Below, one piece after another: positions 1-9,106 of a stretch of DNA of 64,000 bases. The stretch lies in the NCBI RefSeq assembly GCF_003858655.1, contig NZ_RQXV01000010.1, positions 95,521 to 159,520 of the forward strand, in the 5' to 3' direction. The DNA comes from Amphritea balenae. Its GTDB lineage: Bacteria > Pseudomonadota > Gammaproteobacteria > Pseudomonadales > Balneatricaceae. Made by a program: the position numbers and the translations under genes. Within the stretch, counting starts at the first letter, position 1. Every line of letters begins with the position of its first letter. The notes beneath the pieces were generated by a model. That model was not told where the DNA came from, did no database searches, and was given only the letters and a program-made list of their open reading frames with translations.

Positions 1-533
1 CGCCAACCCGCGCTGATATTGCCCGAGAGTTGGGTTTTAAATCAGCTAATGCTGCCGAAGAACACCTCAAAGCCCTGGCCCGTAAAGGGGCCATTGAGAT
101 GATTCCCGGCACTTCAAGGGGTATACGTATTCCCGGCTTCGACGAAGAACAGGGCTTGCCTATTGTTGGTCAGGTGGCTGCAGGTGAACCGATCCTGGCA
201 GACGAGAATGTTGAGGACAGGATCACCATAGCCTCAGACTTTTTTAATCCACCTGCCGATTATCTGTTACGGGTACGTGGCTCCAGTATGAAAGATATAG
301 GCATTATGGATGGCGATTTACTGGCTGTACATCAATGCCAAACCGCCAAGGATGGTGAGATTGTCGTTGCGCGTATAGACAATGATGTCACCGTTAAGCG
401 CTTTAAACGTGAAGGTAATATTGTTTACCTGATCGCAGAAAACGAAGAGTTCGAGCCGATCATAGTCGACCTGAAGGAACAGGAACTCTCAATTGAAGGC
501 CTCAGTGTCGGGGTTATCAGAAGAGGACAGTAA
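1..533 (+). CDS. lexA: LexA SOS repressor (5' end outside window)
   Basis: The reading frame is open from base 3, so the N-terminal start of the repressor lies outside the window. What remains is the end of the winged-helix DNA-binding domain and the whole S24 autoprotease domain. The Ala-Gly cleavage site (in VAAGEP) is encoded at 180-185. The catalytic Ser of the GSSMKD motif is at 285-287 and the catalytic Lys of TVKRFK at 396-398. LexA represses SOS genes and cleaves itself when RecA filaments form on damaged DNA. The stop is 2 bases before the next start, so lexA and sulA are almost certainly one transcript. Identity is very secure; the true start cannot be seen. Confidence 0.97.
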   Translation, partial: PTRADIARELGFKSANAAEEHLKALARKGAIEMIPGTSRGIRIPGFDEEQGLPIVGQVAAGEPILADENVEDRITIASDFFNPPADYLLRVRGSSMKDIGIMDGDLLAVHQCQTAKDGEIVVARIDNDVTVKRFKREGNIVYLIAENEEFEPIIVDLKEQELSIEGLSVGVIRRGQ

Positions 534-535
534 TC

Positions 536-994
536 ATGTTGCAAGCAGCAAACAGATATAATCATTCAGAACCAACGCTACCCGGCCTGATTCGCCCTGT
601 TGCACCGCCCCAGTCTGATCCAGCCGGATTAGCAGGGAAAGTAACAGAAATAGTTCTGCAAAGTAGCAACTTTGAACAGATGACTATGCTACTGCCACTG
701 CTTGCACAACTAAGTAAAGATGACCGCTGGTTCGCATGGATAGCCCCGCCGGCAACTCTGCCAAAGGACCTGCTCGAGGCTGCCGGCATTGACCTGAACA
801 AAATTATGCTATTGCAGCCAGATCAGAGCCACTCGACCTATCAGCTAGCCTGCCAGGCGCTAACAGCAGGCACTTGCCATGCGGTTATCAGTTGGCCGGG
901 CAGCCTGACAAATGAGCAACTACACGGACTGGAAGCCGCTGCCAGCAACGGACAAAGTCATGGCATTGTAATTCGTGACCGACAACTTTCCTAA
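536..994 (+). CDS. sulA: SOS cell division inhibitor SulA
   Basis: A 152-residue SulA-family protein. The family blocks FtsZ polymerisation so that division waits for DNA repair. The central RecA-like fold is recognisable: a segment containing MTMLLPLLAQLSKDDRWFAWI, then the strand-loop LLEAAGIDLNKIMLLQP. It lies directly behind lexA with a 2-base gap, the pseudomonad arrangement, so it should be induced with lexA during SOS. A terminator hairpin follows about 50 bases downstream. The N-terminal 30 residues are Pro-rich and poorly conserved in this family. Start chosen at the ATG immediately after the lexA stop. Confidence 0.88.
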   Translation: MLQAANRYNHSEPTLPGLIRPVAPPQSDPAGLAGKVTEIVLQSSNFEQMTMLLPLLAQLSKDDRWFAWIAPPATLPKDLLEAAGIDLNKIMLLQPDQSHSTYQLACQALTAGTCHAVISWPGSLTNEQLHGLEAAASNGQSHGIVIRDRQLS

Positions 995-1046
995 GCTTCA
1001 TAATCAGGACCTCGCAATCACAACACCTGGCAACCCTCTGTAAATA

Positions 1047-1076
1047 AAAAAACAGCGCTTAATGCGCTGTTTTTTT
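1047..1076. terminator. Rho-independent terminator, probably bidirectional
   Basis: Stem AACAGCGC/GCGCTGTT with a TTAAT loop, A-run on the left and T-run on the right. It ends lexA-sulA on the plus strand, and its A-run gives a U-run for the minus-strand genes that converge on it. Confidence 0.88.
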
Positions 1077-1096
1077 ATTTAAGTATCCGATATTAA

Positions 1097-1357
1097 CTAA
1101 TGAATAGTTCGCGGCGCTTCTTCAGCAGGCTCTTCATTTGTTTCTATCTCAGATGCTGCTTTAACATTGAGATCAGAGATCATATGAATACCCGCTGTCA
1201 GCATTACTTTAGCTATATCGATACAGTCACCGTCCATTTGCTCGCGAACATCATCAGAAAAACTGATTTTCATGATCGGTTCATCATCGGAGTCGGCCCT
1301 GCGCAGCGCTATCTGCCCGTCATCTAACTCAATAATTTCCAGAAACATATCAGACAT
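1097..1357 (-). CDS. Small conserved acidic protein of the lexA-topA region
   Basis: An 86-residue acidic cytoplasmic protein of unknown function. It has no signal peptide or membrane segment. The pattern is a beta-rich N-terminal half (LEIIELDDGQIALRRAD), a helical middle and an acidic disordered tail (EIETNEEPAEEAP). A short conserved protein at this place between sulA and the topA-side genes is typical of pseudomonads and relatives. It probably shares a transcript with the next two minus-strand genes (gap 36 bases) and ends at the terminator near 1060. Confidence 0.7.
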   Translation of the reverse strand: MSDMFLEIIELDDGQIALRRADSDDEPIMKISFSDDVREQMDGDCIDIAKVMLTAGIHMISDLNVKAASEIETNEEPAEEAPRTIH

Positions 1358-1393
1358 AACATTCTCGGCTTTAATATTTTACAAGTCTTACTG

Positions 1394-1918
1394 CTACCAT
1401 TCCTGCATACCGGCTCTCAGCCGCTCAACAAGCAACTTAAACTCAGCAAACCAGTCCTGATACTCACGCACAATATCGGCATCTTCTGAGTGATCAGGGT
1501 TTATCTGCATTACATGAATTTCAGAAACACTTTCTGCCTGAGCCGCAGACTGCTGATGATCTTCCGCTCTCCAGCAAGCCTTATATGCAGCTAACAGATG
1601 ATGTAGCCAGCTTTGCGGGTTGTTATGCAGCAACTGAAGCTCTGACACCTCTGGCGCTTCCAACCCCTGACTCTCCATCTGCGCAACCAGCTGACTTAGC
1701 TTTGAAATTTTATCTGCTTCAAAACTGTATTGCTCTGCGATCTCACGTAACAACGAACTATATGCTGATACCATATGGAACAGCACCGATTCATTGTAGG
1801 ACTCAATAAGAGCGTGCTTACTCCATCCGGTTGAGTCTTGAGCATCTTTCAACGCATCCAGGTGAATCCGTGTAAAGTTTAGCTTCTGATTAGTTCTGGT
1901 CAGATACACGCCACTCAT
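1394..1918 (-). CDS. DUF6586-like conserved protein next to topA
   Basis: A 174-residue soluble, largely helical protein. It matches in position and character the uncharacterised protein encoded beside topA in pseudomonads (DUF6586, named from memory). No catalytic motif is visible. Conserved-looking features are the N-terminal NQKLNFTR segment, a central PQSWLHHLL and a C-terminal DWFAEFKLLVERLR helix. It starts 16 bases after the topA stop and is therefore likely cotranscribed with topA. Function unknown. Confidence 0.72.
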   Translation of the reverse strand: MSGVYLTRTNQKLNFTRIHLDALKDAQDSTGWSKHALIESYNESVLFHMVSAYSSLLREIAEQYSFEADKISKLSQLVAQMESQGLEAPEVSELQLLHNNPQSWLHHLLAAYKACWRAEDHQQSAAQAESVSEIHVMQINPDHSEDADIVREYQDWFAEFKLLVERLRAGMQEW

Positions 1919-1934
1919 TCAGGCTCTCCGTCAG

Positions 1935-4601
1935 TTATTTCTTCTTAGCGGGCTTTTTTGCTTTAGCTTTAGCCTTCGCACTTTCAGCCACCCAGCTACC
2001 ACCCTGATAGAATGCCCGCCATCCGGTCGCTTTGCCATCAACTTCTGTCATTACATACTGTTCTTTGGTCTTACGACTGTAACGCACAATCGTCGGATTA
2101 CCGTCATCATCTTTCACCGGCGCACTAAACAGAAAGCTGTACTTCGGATCTATCTCTTTCTGATGCGGTAATAGCTCAGCGACTTTGGGTGCGCGGGTTT
2201 CACGCTTACGCGGGAACTGACTCGCAGCAAGAAAGAGTCCGGATGCCCCATCCCGAAGGATATAAGTATCTTCAACTTTTTCACATTCCAGTTCAGGCAT
2301 AGGCACCGGATCCATCTTCGGCGGCGCTGCCTCACCACTTTTCAGAAGCTTACGGGTGTTCTTACACTCATCCGCAGTACAACCAAAGAACTTACCAAAG
2401 CGGCCCGTTTTAAGCTGCATTTGAGCGCCGCATTTATCACAGTCGATTACCGGACCGTCATAACCTTTGATTTTGAACGTACCCTGTTCAACTTCAAAAC
2501 CTGAACAGTCAGGGTTATTGCCGCAGATATGTAGTTTACGCTGTTCATCAATAAGGTAACTGTCCATCGCTGTGTCACAAATTTTGCAGCGATGCTTATT
2601 GCGAAGAATCCGTGATTCCTCTTCCTCATCACCATCAACACTCACAACTTCATCACCATGAACAAGGTTCATTGTGCTCTTGCAGCGCTCTTTTGGGGGT
2701 AAGGCATAACCGGAACAACCCAGGAATACGCCGGTTGTACCCGTACGAATCATCATCTCCCGGCCACAACTAGGGCAAGGAATATCCGTTGCCGTCGGTG
2801 CATTCAGTCGCATACCCGTTTCTGGATGCTGAGCCAGCTCAAGACGATTGATAAAACCGCCATAGAACTGATTCAAAAGCTCTTTCCACTCGGCACTACC
2901 CGTCGCAATATCATCAAGCGACTCTTCCATTCGCGCAGTAAAGCCAAAATCCATCAGGTCAGTAAAGTTTTCAACCAGACGCTCCGTCACAATATCGCCC
3001 ATCTTCTGAGCATAAAAACGTCGATTCTGAACTTCAACATAACCCCGATCCTGAATGGTCGAGATAATCGAAGCATAGGTAGATGGTCGACCGATACCCC
3101 GTTTTTCAAGTTCTCGTACCAGGCTTGCCTCCGTAAAACGCGGCGCAGGCTTAGTAAAATGTTGCTTGGGATCAAACTGATCAAGTGTTAGCAGATCACC
3201 GGATTTAACTTCTGGCAAAATAACATCATCATTTTTGCCCTGGGCAGCCATCACTTTGGTGTAACCATCAAAGCGTAAAATGCGACCCTTGGTGCGCAAC
3301 TCAAATTCACCGGCATTTACAGTAATCCGGCTACTGGTATACAGAGCTGGCATCATCTGACAGGCAAGGAACTGACGGCGAATAAGCTCGTACAGTCGCT
3401 CAGCATCACGCTCCATACCTTTTAACGAAGTCGCCTCAATAGTCACATCAGAAGGACGAATCGCCTCGTGAGCCTCCTGCGCGCCCTCTTTACTGCTATA
3501 TAGATTGGCATTCTCAGGGAGATACTTAGAACCGAAGTTTTCCTGAATATAATCTCTACATGCTGCTACAGCCTCGCCACTCAAGTTGGTCGAGTCGGTT
3601 CGCATGTAAGTAATATAACCCGCTTCATAAAGGCGCTGAGCCAGCATCATGGTCTTCTTTACGCCGAAACTAAGCCGGGTACTTGCGGCCTGCTGCAGTG
3701 TCGAAGTAATAAACGGAGCCGAAGGCTTACTGCTGGTCGGCCGGTCCTGACGACTGGCAACTTTCAATTCCAGCTTAGCTAACTGATCCAGGTGCGACTT
3801 TACTTCCGCCTCACTCACCGGACGAAATGCTTCTCCCTGGTATTTTTCTACCTGAAAACGAATCGCCTTATTATCAGGCGTTTGGGTGTCAGCATGAATT
3901 TCCCAGAACTCTTCCGGAATAAAACTACGGATCTCTTTTTCCCGTTCCACCAGCAGACGCACAGCAACCGACTGAACCCGGCCGGCAGACAAACCACGGG
4001 CAACTTTCTCCCACAACAGGGGCGAAACCATATAGCCAACAATACGGTCCAGAAAACGTCTGGCCTGCTGAGCATTAACCCGGTTCAGATCCAGATCACT
4101 AGGCTGCTCAAATGCTTCCTGTATCGCCTTTTTGGTGATCTCATTAAAGACTACCCGACGATATCGGTCATCATCACCACCGATCGCTTCACGCAGATGC
4201 CAGGCAATCGCCTCCCCCTCTCTATCCAAATCGGTCGCGAGATAGATAGTGTCGGCGTCTTTGGCTAATCGTCTGAGTTCATCAACGACCTTTTCTTTGC
4301 CCGGCAGAATTTCATACTGCGCTTCCCAGTCCTTCTCAGGGTTAACACCCATTCGAGCGATCAACTGAGTTTTAGCCTTCTTCGCTTTATGCTTAACCTT
4401 AGCTTCAGGCGACATTTTCCGTGTCAGAGCTGCCTGACGGGCACGCTCTTTAGGATCAGATTTAGCTGCGCTGCCAGAGCCGCTGGTAGGCAAGTCACGA
4501 ATGTGACCCACACTTGATTTAACCACAAACTGACTACCAAGATACTTATTTATGGTCTTCGCTTTAGCAGGTGACTCTACAATAACAAGGGATTTACCCA
4601 T
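1935..4601 (-). CDS. topA: DNA topoisomerase I
   Basis: An 888-residue type IA topoisomerase that relaxes negative supercoils through a 5'-phosphotyrosine intermediate. The Toprim domain starts at once ([10 protein letters not shown], Glu9) and carries DLDREGE (Asp124, Asp126). The active-site Tyr is Y332 in TYMRTDS. The C-terminal third has three Cys4 zinc-ribbon units (CPSC..., CKIC..., CDKC...) and ends in a Lys/Ala tail. The frame is open 22 codons further upstream, but [10 protein letters not shown] is the family N terminus, so the ATG at 4601 is taken. A Lys/Arg-rich insert, about residues 41-80, lies in the Toprim domain as in pseudomonad enzymes. Two minus-strand genes follow closely. 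Confidence 0.97.
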   Translation of the reverse strand: MGKSLVIVESPAKAKTINKYLGSQFVVKSSVGHIRDLPTSGSGSAAKSDPKERARQAALTRKMSPEAKVKHKAKKAKTQLIARMGVNPEKDWEAQYEILPGKEKVVDELRRLAKDADTIYLATDLDREGEAIAWHLREAIGGDDDRYRRVVFNEITKKAIQEAFEQPSDLDLNRVNAQQARRFLDRIVGYMVSPLLWEKVARGLSAGRVQSVAVRLLVEREKEIRSFIPEEFWEIHADTQTPDNKAIRFQVEKYQGEAFRPVSEAEVKSHLDQLAKLELKVASRQDRPTSSKPSAPFITSTLQQAASTRLSFGVKKTMMLAQRLYEAGYITYMRTDSTNLSGEAVAACRDYIQENFGSKYLPENANLYSSKEGAQEAHEAIRPSDVTIEATSLKGMERDAERLYELIRRQFLACQMMPALYTSSRITVNAGEFELRTKGRILRFDGYTKVMAAQGKNDDVILPEVKSGDLLTLDQFDPKQHFTKPAPRFTEASLVRELEKRGIGRPSTYASIISTIQDRGYVEVQNRRFYAQKMGDIVTERLVENFTDLMDFGFTARMEESLDDIATGSAEWKELLNQFYGGFINRLELAQHPETGMRLNAPTATDIPCPSCGREMMIRTGTTGVFLGCSGYALPPKERCKSTMNLVHGDEVVSVDGDEEEESRILRNKHRCKICDTAMDSYLIDEQRKLHICGNNPDCSGFEVEQGTFKIKGYDGPVIDCDKCGAQMQLKTGRFGKFFGCTADECKNTRKLLKSGEAAPPKMDPVPMPELECEKVEDTYILRDGASGLFLAASQFPRKRETRAPKVAELLPHQKEIDPKYSFLFSAPVKDDDGNPTIVRYSRKTKEQYVMTEVDGKATGWRAFYQGGSWVAESAKAKAKAKKPAKKK

Positions 4602-4802
4602 ATTTACACAATCCTTCGGAACAGATGTAGCAATACAAACAGCGTGCATATATAAGGTCTGTAACATGCAGGGTCAAGCTTAAGATAGAAAACACACTGT
4701 TTTTTTAAGAAAAATGGCTAATAAAGGTATATTTCTGGTAGCGTAAATACAGTAAGCTGCCATCCATTATCACTCTCTTATTAATTACAACTACCTGAGA
4801 TT

Positions 4803-5531
4803 ATGCTGCAAGACAACCTGATTCTTATTTTTTCTTTACTCGCAATAGGTCTGATCGCCCTGTTGGTGAATTACTTTATTTCCTCAAGGGAACAAAGACA
4901 TGAGTACCGAACTAAGCGTTTGAAGGAGCTGCGTAAGAAGTCAGATGAAGCGCTGGTGACCTTAACTATCCTGAAAGAAGCCAACTGTCGTAATGAAATT
5001 TCTGACACGCTCAGTAGCTACATTGTTTCCATGATTGAAGAGATCACTTCATTAGCACCTGGCTCCGACTTATTAGCTGATATCAGTGCCCAAAAAGAGA
5101 CAGTTGACCGGGCAGCGCCCATGCCGGGCGGTTTTACTAACGACAGAGCCCTGAAAAAAGCTCAGATACACATTCAACATGCAGAAAAATTACTGGTTGA
5201 GATGACCCGACTGGGTAAGTTGAGTGTAATAAAAGCGAAACAGTACCAACAAGACCTGTACTGGTTACACGTTTGTGTATTTGCCGATGCTCATATCGAG
5301 CAGGGCAATCACTATCTTAGCCGTGACGAAAAGCTGATAGCGATGTCACATTACAAGCATGCTAAGGCGATTATTGCCCGAACCAACGTACCCCAGAAGA
5401 AAAAACAGGACTATATAGACAAAATAAGAGCACTACTTAACAAAGCCCGCCCAAGCAGCGCAATGGCGGCAGGCAATCTGGCCGCCTCACTGTCGCAACT
5501 GGAGGAAAAGAGTAGTAAGGAAGAACAGTAG
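4803..5531 (+). CDS. Membrane-anchored coiled-coil protein of unknown function
   Basis: A 242-residue protein with one N-terminal membrane segment (about residues 5-26), then a basic, helical cytoplasmic domain. The charged stretch SSREQRHEYRTKRLKELRKK right after the membrane helix is likely coiled coil and sets the bulk of the protein inside the cell. The C terminus is Ala/Ser-rich and probably disordered. No catalytic motif is seen. It is transcribed divergently from topA with 200 bases between them. A gene for a small membrane protein in this place is also seen in related genomes, but no function is known to me. Confidence 0.65.
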   Translation: MLQDNLILIFSLLAIGLIALLVNYFISSREQRHEYRTKRLKELRKKSDEALVTLTILKEANCRNEISDTLSSYIVSMIEEITSLAPGSDLLADISAQKETVDRAAPMPGGFTNDRALKKAQIHIQHAEKLLVEMTRLGKLSVIKAKQYQQDLYWLHVCVFADAHIEQGNHYLSRDEKLIAMSHYKHAKAIIARTNVPQKKKQDYIDKIRALLNKARPSSAMAAGNLAASLSQLEEKSSKEEQ

Positions 5532-5608
5532 CCATATAGATCGCCAACAGATCTGGCGCCTAAACTCAGCCCTTAGATTCAGCCCCTAAACACAGAGACA
5601 GAAAACGC

Positions 5609-5830
5609 TTAAGCTTCTGCTACCAGACGGAACCTGGGAACAACCTTCCCTTCGGCATCAGTTACAGTTTCACTAAACATCGCCAGCGGCCTTGCCCAGA
5701 GCCCCTCATCGCCATAACACTGCTGATAAACCACCAGCCACTCTTCAGTTTCAGAATGACGCACAGTATGCAATACGCGGTACTCAGCGCCTTTATAGTG
5801 CCGGTAAATACCGACCTGTAACGGTTCCAT
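5609..5830 (-). CDS. DUF1653 protein
   Basis: A 73-residue protein that is essentially one DUF1653 domain: GIYRHYKGAEYRVL, then a conserved HSET, VVYQQCYGD and GLWARPLAMF. Such small proteins bind no known ligand and have no assigned role. The frame is open five codons further upstream from a TTG that overlaps the preceding gene. The ATG at 5830 is preferred because GGAGG lies five bases before it. The gene follows the upstream minus-strand ORF with an 11-base gap, so the two are likely cotranscribed. Confidence 0.8.
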   Translation of the reverse strand: MEPLQVGIYRHYKGAEYRVLHTVRHSETEEWLVVYQQCYGDEGLWARPLAMFSETVTDAEGKVVPRFRLVAEA

Positions 5831-5841
5831 CCAAACCTCCA

Positions 5842-6348
5842 TCAAAACTGTTGTTCCAGCATAGGCTGCATCAGATCGTGCAACTGCTGAAGTGTATTTT
5901 CATCACCTTTTTCGTCCCAGAACAACGAAAAATGCACCGGAGTGGATTCGATTGATACAACCCCATCAGGCAATTCAGCAATGAAATTATTCAATGTCTC
6001 AAGCTGAACTTCAGATAGCGCCCGTTCCCCAGCGCCCCAACTCCAGCCTACCGGTAAGCCTTCATTTGCAATTGCGCTTTGACGAAACACCTGCCATTCA
6101 GAAAAATTTTCCCGTTGCTTTTTTTCTATATTAAAACGCGGCAAACGATACGCCGTCGAATTAAGCGTTTCAGGCTCAACCTGGCCGGCAGCACGGGGAG
6201 GCGTCATTCTGACAATCTGTACATGAAACCCCATTCGTGAAGCCTGCAGCCTAAGCGTCGCCAGAAAACGCTGACGAGGGCTTGGCATCACCCACATCAT
6301 TGACCCGAGCAGTGACATCATAATCACAACAATAATGGCCCACTTCAT
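5842..6348 (-). CDS. Membrane-anchored protein of unknown function
   Basis: A 168-residue protein with an N-terminal hydrophobic segment (residues 3-20, IIVVIMMSLLGSMMWVM), then a soluble domain. The order resembles the preprotein-translocase-like small anchored proteins found beside universal stress genes in pseudomonads, but the similarity is positional only. The C-terminal half (LPDGVVSIESTPVHFSLFWDEKGD) could form a small alpha/beta fold. It is divergent from the UspA-type gene and overlaps nothing upstream. Function unknown. Confidence 0.6.
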   Translation of the reverse strand: MKWAIIVVIMMSLLGSMMWVMPSPRQRFLATLRLQASRMGFHVQIVRMTPPRAAGQVEPETLNSTAYRLPRFNIEKKQRENFSEWQVFRQSAIANEGLPVGWSWGAGERALSEVQLETLNNFIAELPDGVVSIESTPVHFSLFWDEKGDENTLQQLHDLMQPMLEQQF

Positions 6349-6444
6349 TGAATTACCTCAATTAACTATTTTGATCCTGGTCAGATTTAAAACCGGATTC
6401 TCTATGCTACTCTCATAGACAGGAAACAACAGGAGATATTCCGG

Positions 6445-6882
6445 ATGTCCCTTTACAAACATATTCTGGTCGCGGTCGACCTGTCAGATGAATCTGATCA
6501 GCTTGCCAGCAAAGTTAAACAGCTGGCAGAAAACTGCAATGCTCAACTATCGCTGGTGCATGTTATCGAACCACTAAGCTTTGCTTATGGCGGTGATGTC
6601 CCTATGGACCTGACAGCCATTCAGGAACAATTGGATGAACATGCTCAAAGTAAGATGAAACGTTACTGTGAACTATTGGATTACCCAGTACACCAGCGAC
6701 ATGTCGTATCCGGCCACACTGAAACTGAGATTCACCGCCTTGCTGAAGAGCAAAACTGTGATCTGATCATTGTTGGCAGCCATGGACGACATGGTCTGGC
6801 TCTACTGCTAGGTTCAACAGCTAACGGCGTTCTCCACGGTGCGAAGTGCGATGTACTGGCTATCAGGGTTAGTGAAGAGTAG
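6445..6882 (+). CDS. Universal stress protein, UspA family
   Basis: A 145-residue single-domain Usp protein. It opens with the family strand HILVAVDLSDESD and ends with the nucleotide-binding loop GSHGRHGLALLLGSTANGVL, the G-2X-G-9X-G(S/T) pattern expected of ATP-binding members. Usp proteins accumulate on starvation and stress and act in the cytoplasm. A good ribosome site (CAGGAG) lies 10 bases before the ATG. It is convergent with uup; a 9-bp stem-loop at 6916-6938 lies between the two genes. Confidence 0.9.
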   Translation: MSLYKHILVAVDLSDESDQLASKVKQLAENCNAQLSLVHVIEPLSFAYGGDVPMDLTAIQEQLDEHAQSKMKRYCELLDYPVHQRHVVSGHTETEIHRLAEEQNCDLIIVGSHGRHGLALLLGSTANGVLHGAKCDVLAIRVSEE

Positions 6883-6915
6883 CAGCGCTACTTCAGCTTT
6901 CAGTGCTTAAGCTAA

Positions 6916-6938
6916 TGCAGTAGCGCCCTGCTACTGCA
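6916..6938. terminator. Stem-loop between convergent usp and uup genes
   Basis: Perfect 9-bp arms (TGCAGTAGC / GCTACTGCA) around GCCCT. There is no T-run, so this may be a weak or factor-assisted terminator rather than an intrinsic one. Confidence 0.4.
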
Positions 6939-6997
6939 CTGTTCTAACTGAACAGGCTTAGCTTTAAGGCCTTGCCTGATCAGCATTAGCCTCACCG

Positions 6998-8884
6998 TTA
7001 CTGCATCGCCTCCAGCTCAACCCAACGATCCATCAACACTTCTACCTGCTGCTCAATCGCCTCCAGCGCCGCCAGTTTCTCAGCCACTAAAGCATGGTCT
7101 TTAGTGTAAAAATCTGCCGCGCCGGTCTCTTCCGTTAACTGTTCCAGCTCAGCCTCAGCTTTTTCCAACTGCTCTGGTAACAAATCGAGCTCCCTTTGCA
7201 GTTTATAGCTCAATTTTTTCTTCGCAGGTTTAGGCGGCTCAGCTTCAACAGCCTTAGGCAGCTCTTGTTTTGACTTTGCAGAAACCGTTTTAACACCTAC
7301 ACCAGGGCGCTGCCTCAACCAGTCGTTGTATCCACCGACATATTCCTGAATTTTGCCTTCACCCTCAAACACCAGAGTCGAAGTAACAACATTATCAAGA
7401 AAGGCACGGTCGTGGCTGACCAACAACAAGGTTCCCTGATACTCAAGCAGAATCTCTTCAAGGAGCTCGAGAGTCTCGATATCAAGATCATTGGTTGGCT
7501 CATCTAGTACCAGAAGATTAGCCGGCTGACTAAATAATTTTGCCAACATCACCCGGTTACATTCGCCACCTGAAAGTGCTTTAACCGGTGTTCTGGCCCG
7601 CTCGGGAGAAAACAGGAAGTCCCCCAGGTAGCTGATAATATGCCGGGACTTACCGTTTATGGTAATGCTTTCACGACCTTCAGAAATATTATCAATGATG
7701 GTTTTTTCAGGCTGAAGCTTGCCTCGCAGCTGATCAAAATAGGCAACATTCAGGCTGGTTCCCAGCTTCACATTGCCTTTTTCCGGCGTCAACTGCCCCA
7801 ACAGGATTTGTAACAGGGTACTCTTACCTACACCGTTAGGGCCTATCAAACCGATTCGATCGCCGCGCTGTATAGAAACCGTCAGGTCTTTGATAATCAG
7901 GTCGCCGGCAAACGCATGACCGATATTCTCAGCCTCAATAACCAATTTGCCGGAACGGTCAGCCTTGTCCATCTGAAACTTAGCTTTACCTTGCTGTTCA
8001 CGTCTTTCAGTTCGCTCAACACGTAACGCTTTCAGCGCTCTTACCCGCCCCTCGTTACGGGTTCGACGTGCCTTAATACCTTGCCTTATCCAGCGCTCTT
8101 CTTCTGCCAAACGCTTATCGAACAACGCATTATGACGAGCTTCCTCTTCCAGCATTTTCTCTTTTTGCGTCAGGTACGCGGCATAATTGCCAGGAAAAGA
8201 GGTCAGATGACCACGGTCCAGCTCTACTATTCGGGTCGCTAGCTTTTCAACCAGGGAACGGTCGTGGGAAATAAACAGTACACCGCCCCGGAAATCCATC
8301 ACCTGTTTTTCTAACCACTCAATAGTTTCGATATCCAGGTGGTTGGTTGGCTCATCCAGCAACAGAATATCAGGCTCCTGCACCAGAGCGGCACCTAATG
8401 CCGCGCGTCGACGCCAACCGCCTGACAAGGCTGACATTTTTTGGTCGCCATCCAGTTCAAGACGGTCGAGTACGGCCTGAATTTTCTGCTGTAAGTGCCA
8501 GCCATTAACATCTTCAATCTTATGCTGTAGCCGTTCCAACTCTGCCATATCTGCAGTTTCATGGCTGACAGCTAGTGCCTCATACCGTTCAAGCATTGCA
8601 ACCACAGACGCGCAGCCCGAAGCAACAACATCTCTGACAAGCCGTTCATCCGCTGCGGGCAATACCTGTTGTAGCTCTGCAATTCTGGCACCACCGTCTT
8701 GCCAGATTTCACCTTCATCGGTTACCTGATGACGTGCAATAACCCTTAGCAAGGTTGATTTTCCGGCACCATTAAGCCCTACCAAAGCGACCCGTTCACC
8801 TTTATCCAACTGAAAGTCGATTTTATCCAGCAACTGTTTGTCGCCAAATGCGACAGAAACCTTGTCCAGCCTGATCAAAGCCAT
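6998..8884 (-). CDS. uup: ABC-F family ATPase Uup
   Basis: A 628-residue soluble tandem ABC ATPase. The first Walker A is GLNGAGKST (residues 36-44) with its signature LSGGWRRR and Walker B LLLDEPTNHLD. The second cassette has GPNGVGKST, LSGGECNR and LLVLDEPTNDLD. A charged linker with several Arg residues (ERWIRQGIKARRTRNEGR) joins them. The C-terminal 80 residues are a predicted coiled coil (LSYKLQRELDLLPEQLEKAE), the DNA-binding extension that marks Uup. No membrane segments exist. Known Uup proteins affect transposon excision and ribosome-related functions. The ATG at 8884 has GGTGG upstream. Confidence 0.93.
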   Translation of the reverse strand: MALIRLDKVSVAFGDKQLLDKIDFQLDKGERVALVGLNGAGKSTLLRVIARHQVTDEGEIWQDGGARIAELQQVLPAADERLVRDVVASGCASVVAMLERYEALAVSHETADMAELERLQHKIEDVNGWHLQQKIQAVLDRLELDGDQKMSALSGGWRRRAALGAALVQEPDILLLDEPTNHLDIETIEWLEKQVMDFRGGVLFISHDRSLVEKLATRIVELDRGHLTSFPGNYAAYLTQKEKMLEEEARHNALFDKRLAEEERWIRQGIKARRTRNEGRVRALKALRVERTERREQQGKAKFQMDKADRSGKLVIEAENIGHAFAGDLIIKDLTVSIQRGDRIGLIGPNGVGKSTLLQILLGQLTPEKGNVKLGTSLNVAYFDQLRGKLQPEKTIIDNISEGRESITINGKSRHIISYLGDFLFSPERARTPVKALSGGECNRVMLAKLFSQPANLLVLDEPTNDLDIETLELLEEILLEYQGTLLLVSHDRAFLDNVVTSTLVFEGEGKIQEYVGGYNDWLRQRPGVGVKTVSAKSKQELPKAVEAEPPKPAKKKLSYKLQRELDLLPEQLEKAEAELEQLTEETGAADFYTKDHALVAEKLAALEAIEQQVEVLMDRWVELEAMQ

Positions 8885-9106
8885 GATTCATTCCACCTGA
8901 AATATTGGAGGCATATTCTACAGAAAAATTTGCTTCAGGAGGGGTTAAATAGCTGCTAATTATTCCAACCGCTGGTTTTCGGTGGCAACTCAGATAGAAA
9001 CAGTAGTTAGCGGTAATCAAAATTCATGAAAAATTATTCAAATCTGATGTTTTTTCTCGAACTTAGTCCGGCTTTCCAGCTATGATGTGGTTACTGCCGA
9101 TTACAG

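Noticed and set aside
3792..4268. 158-codon ORF antisense to topA
   Set aside because: Overlaps a certain core gene completely; the product has no features.
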